A stretch of 7,955 nt of DNA, taken from assembly GCA_030643145.1 (NCBI GenBank), contig DAOWMJ010000092.1, positions 1 through 7,955 on the forward strand. The letters run 5' to 3'. This document shows, piece after piece, positions 6,396-7,955 of this stretch; the stretch's first letter is position 1, and each line of letters opens with the position of its first letter. The notes below the pieces were generated by a model, which was not told the DNA's origin, searched no databases, and worked only from the letters and a program-made list of their open reading frames with translations. The DNA is from Candidatus Latescibacterota bacterium (GTDB lineage: Bacteria; Krumholzibacteriota; Krumholzibacteriia; Krumholzibacteriales; WJIX01). The position numbers and the translations under genes were made by a program.

Positions 6396-7628
6396 TTATT
6401 TTTCTTCTTCAACAGTAACTCTTAAATATTTCTTCTTGCCCGCGCGAAGAAAGAGCGCTCCATCTTCAATGTCCCCGGGTGTGATCTTCCGGTCAAAAAC
6501 CTCAATCCTGTGACCATTGAGATAGGCTCCCCCCTGCATTACGAGGCGCCTTGCTTCACCTCTCGATTTTACTATTCCTGAATCCGCGAAAAGAATAAAA
6601 GCGGGGATGCCCTCCTCGAGCATCCTCCTTTCAAGCGAAAAAGTCGGGGCCGATTCAGCGCCGCCGGTTTTCCCGGAAAATAATGCCCTGGCGGACTCTT
6701 CCGCTTTCCTTGCTTCCTGCTCACCGTGAAGTATACGGGTACTTTCATAGGCAAGTTTCTCCTTGGCCTTTCTCAGGTCAGCGCCTTCAAGCAATCCAAG
6801 TTCCCTAACTTCATCCATAGGTAAGAATGTGAAAAGAGCGAGAAACTTTTCAACATCTCTATCATCTGAATTTATCCAGTATTGATAATAATCATACGGG
6901 GATGTTTTCCCTGAATCGAGCCAGACAGTTCCCCTTTCAGTCTTTCCCATCTTAGTGCCTGAGGCTGTCTTAAGAAGCGGAAATGTCAGAGCTTCAGCAT
7001 CTCCGCCATTCACTCTTCTTATCAGATCAGTGCCGGCGAGAATATTCCCCCACTGATCATTGCCGCCCATTTGTACCTTACAGTCATAATGATTGTACAG
7101 ATGCAGAAAATCATAAGACTGAAGCAGCATATAATTAAACTCGATAAAATTTAATCCCGTCTCAAGCCGCTGTTTGTAGGTCTCGGCCGCAAGCATTTTA
7201 TTTACACTGAAATGCCGGCCGATCTCCCTCAGAAACTCTATGTAATTCAACGATCTCAGCCAATCGGCATTATTCAGAACAAGAGCTGTATCACTTGGAA
7301 AATCCAGAAAACGCGCGAATTGCGCCTTAAGTTTTTTGCCGTTCTCGTCGATCCGCTCCGTGGAGATAATCTGCCTCATCCGGGTCTTGCCGCTCGGATC
7401 ACCTATCATTGCCGTACCGCCCCCAAGAAGAGCTATAACCCTGTGTCCATGTTTCTGCATATGAGAAAGAGCCATTATTGGAACAAGACTCCCGCAATGG
7501 AAGCTGTCAGCAGTCGGGTCGAAACCTATATAGCATGTCGTCGGACTGGAATAAATCTTTCGAACCTCATCTTCATCACTGCACTGTTCGATGAAGCCTC
7601 GGTCTTTTAATATATCATAAACATTCAT
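6396..7628 (-). CDS. tyrS: Tyrosyl-tRNA synthetase
   Basis: The 410-residue cytoplasmic enzyme charges tRNA-Tyr with tyrosine. It has the class I Rossmann catalytic domain with GFDPTADSFHCGS (35-47), where HCGS (44-47) stands for the HIGH motif, then IGDPSGKT (75-82), the tyrosine-binding Tyr166, Gln170 and Asp173 (same spacing as Tyr169/Gln173/Asp176 of the Geobacillus enzyme), GGNDQWGN (188-195) and KMGKT (226-230) as the KMSKS loop. An S4 RNA-binding domain covers about 345-405, with SRGEARRLVMQGGAYLNG. The frame is open 16 codons further upstream, but ATG 7628 is chosen because the family N-terminus begins there and AAGGAG lies 9 nt before it. A possible -10 box TATACT (minus strand, 7696-7691) lacks a good -35. 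No T-box leader was found upstream. This is the bacterial TyrS type with a methionine-containing KMGKT loop, as in E. coli KFGKT. Confidence 0.96.
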   Translation of the reverse strand: MNVYDILKDRGFIEQCSDEDEVRKIYSSPTTCYIGFDPTADSFHCGSLVPIMALSHMQKHGHRVIALLGGGTAMIGDPSGKTRMRQIISTERIDENGKKLKAQFARFLDFPSDTALVLNNADWLRSLNYIEFLREIGRHFSVNKMLAAETYKQRLETGLNFIEFNYMLLQSYDFLHLYNHYDCKVQMGGNDQWGNILAGTDLIRRVNGGDAEALTFPLLKTASGTKMGKTERGTVWLDSGKTSPYDYYQYWINSDDRDVEKFLALFTFLPMDEVRELGLLEGADLRKAKEKLAYESTRILHGEQEARKAEESARALFSGKTGGAESAPTFSLERRMLEEGIPAFILFADSGIVKSRGEARRLVMQGGAYLNGHRIEVFDRKITPGDIEDGALFLRAGKKKYLRVTVEEEK

Positions 7629-7729
7629 ATAGTAATTCTCCTTCACAAACGAAATCTTATATAGTTTTCTGTTCAAACTCCCATATATTTAGTATAATGA
7701 TAACAGCTTAAGATAAAGGTAATAATATT

Positions 7730-7772
7730 TTCCCGGATTTGTCCAGCAAAGAAACCTGAATTTATCCGGGAA
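7730..7772. repeat. 9-bp perfect inverted repeat in the tyrS divergent region
   Basis: TTCCCGGAT (7730-7738) and ATCCGGGAA (7764-7772) are perfect reverse complements with 25 bp between them. The repeat lies about 100 bp upstream of tyrS on one side and about 120 bp upstream of the rightward edge gene on the other. There is no T-run after the stem on either strand. It could be a leader hairpin of the rightward transcript (a TATAAT at 7693-7698 on the plus strand could be a -10 box, but its -35, TGTTCA, is poor) or a two-site operator. Confidence 0.45.
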
Positions 7773-7891
7773 TACAGAGAGTACCCAGTCTTAAAATAAT
7801 ATAGTATTGCGCTTGTTTGAAGAACACGCTTAAAACGAAAACCGCAAACGGTCAGAACTGCAGACTAAGCAGCGCTCGTGAAAGGTATATT

Positions 7892-7955
7892 ATGAAAAAA
7901 CAAAACATCCTTTCAGGATTAATTCTTTTTCTTTTACCGATCGCTTTCTCCTTCA
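7892..7955 (+). CDS. N-terminus of an exported protein, cut by the window edge
   Basis: An ATG at 7892, preceded by GAAAGG with a gap of about 6-7 nt, opens a frame that runs off the window after 21 codons. It reads MKKQNILSGL followed by ILFLLPIAFSF: two lysines, a hydrophobic core and small residues, which is a typical Sec signal peptide start. The mature part is not visible, so no function can be given. It is divergent from tyrS across 263 bp. Confidence 0.65.
   Translation, partial: MKKQNILSGLILFLLPIAFSF

Noticed and set aside
7212..7610. 132-codon open frame on the plus strand
   Set aside because: It lies entirely within tyrS on the opposite strand and shows no domain.
7629..7676. 16-codon extension of TyrS to an ATG at 7676
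   Set aside because: ATG 7628 has AAGGAG at a normal distance and begins at the usual family N-terminus.
7629..7891. T-box riboswitch before tyrS
   Set aside because: No T-box core (AGGGTGG-type) sequence and no terminator/antiterminator pair could be found on the minus strand.

Overview
The window looks like ordinary bacterial chromosome from a diderm (Gram-negative type) organism of moderate GC (low to mid 40s by eye). The envelope type is inferred from a predicted lipoprotein, a secreted protein with a probable outer-membrane barrel, and two edge genes with hydrophobic N-termini. Nothing in the sequence fixes the phylum. No rRNA, tRNA, CRISPR array, insertion sequence or phage gene was seen.

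Left part, 1-3095: a cut gene with a hydrophobic N-terminus runs leftward off the edge (69 to 1). It is divergent from a rightward pair made of cysQ (309-1070) and a fused ATP sulfurylase/APS kinase (1218-3095). The shared 239-bp control region holds good sigma70-type promoters on both strands, a palindrome over one -35 box and a set of short direct repeats. The fusion enzyme converts sulfate to APS and then PAPS, and CysQ removes the PAP left when PAPS is used, so the two form a compact sulfate-activation unit. No PAPS/APS reductase, sulfite reductase or sulfotransferase is in view, so the fate of the PAPS is open.

Middle part, 3215-6282, all leftward: an M61-type zinc metallopeptidase lipoprotein, a secreted two-part envelope protein (small periplasmic alpha/beta domain plus probable barrel), and a small AhpD-like carboxymuconolactone decarboxylase family protein. 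The genes are 115-196 bp apart, so they need not be one transcript. The gap at 5829-5943 contains two hairpins and a perfect 10-bp palindrome. The M61 gene converges on the sulfate genes across 119 bp with no convincing terminator.

Right part, 6396-7955: tyrS, leftward, then a 263-bp divergent intergenic region with a 9-bp perfect inverted repeat, then the first 21 codons of a rightward gene for an exported protein.

I did not find a clearly new system. The points most worth a second look are the PAPS unit without a visible consumer, the M61 enzyme that lacks the family's usual PDZ domain and GGLEH-type motif, and several unexplained inverted repeats in the gaps.
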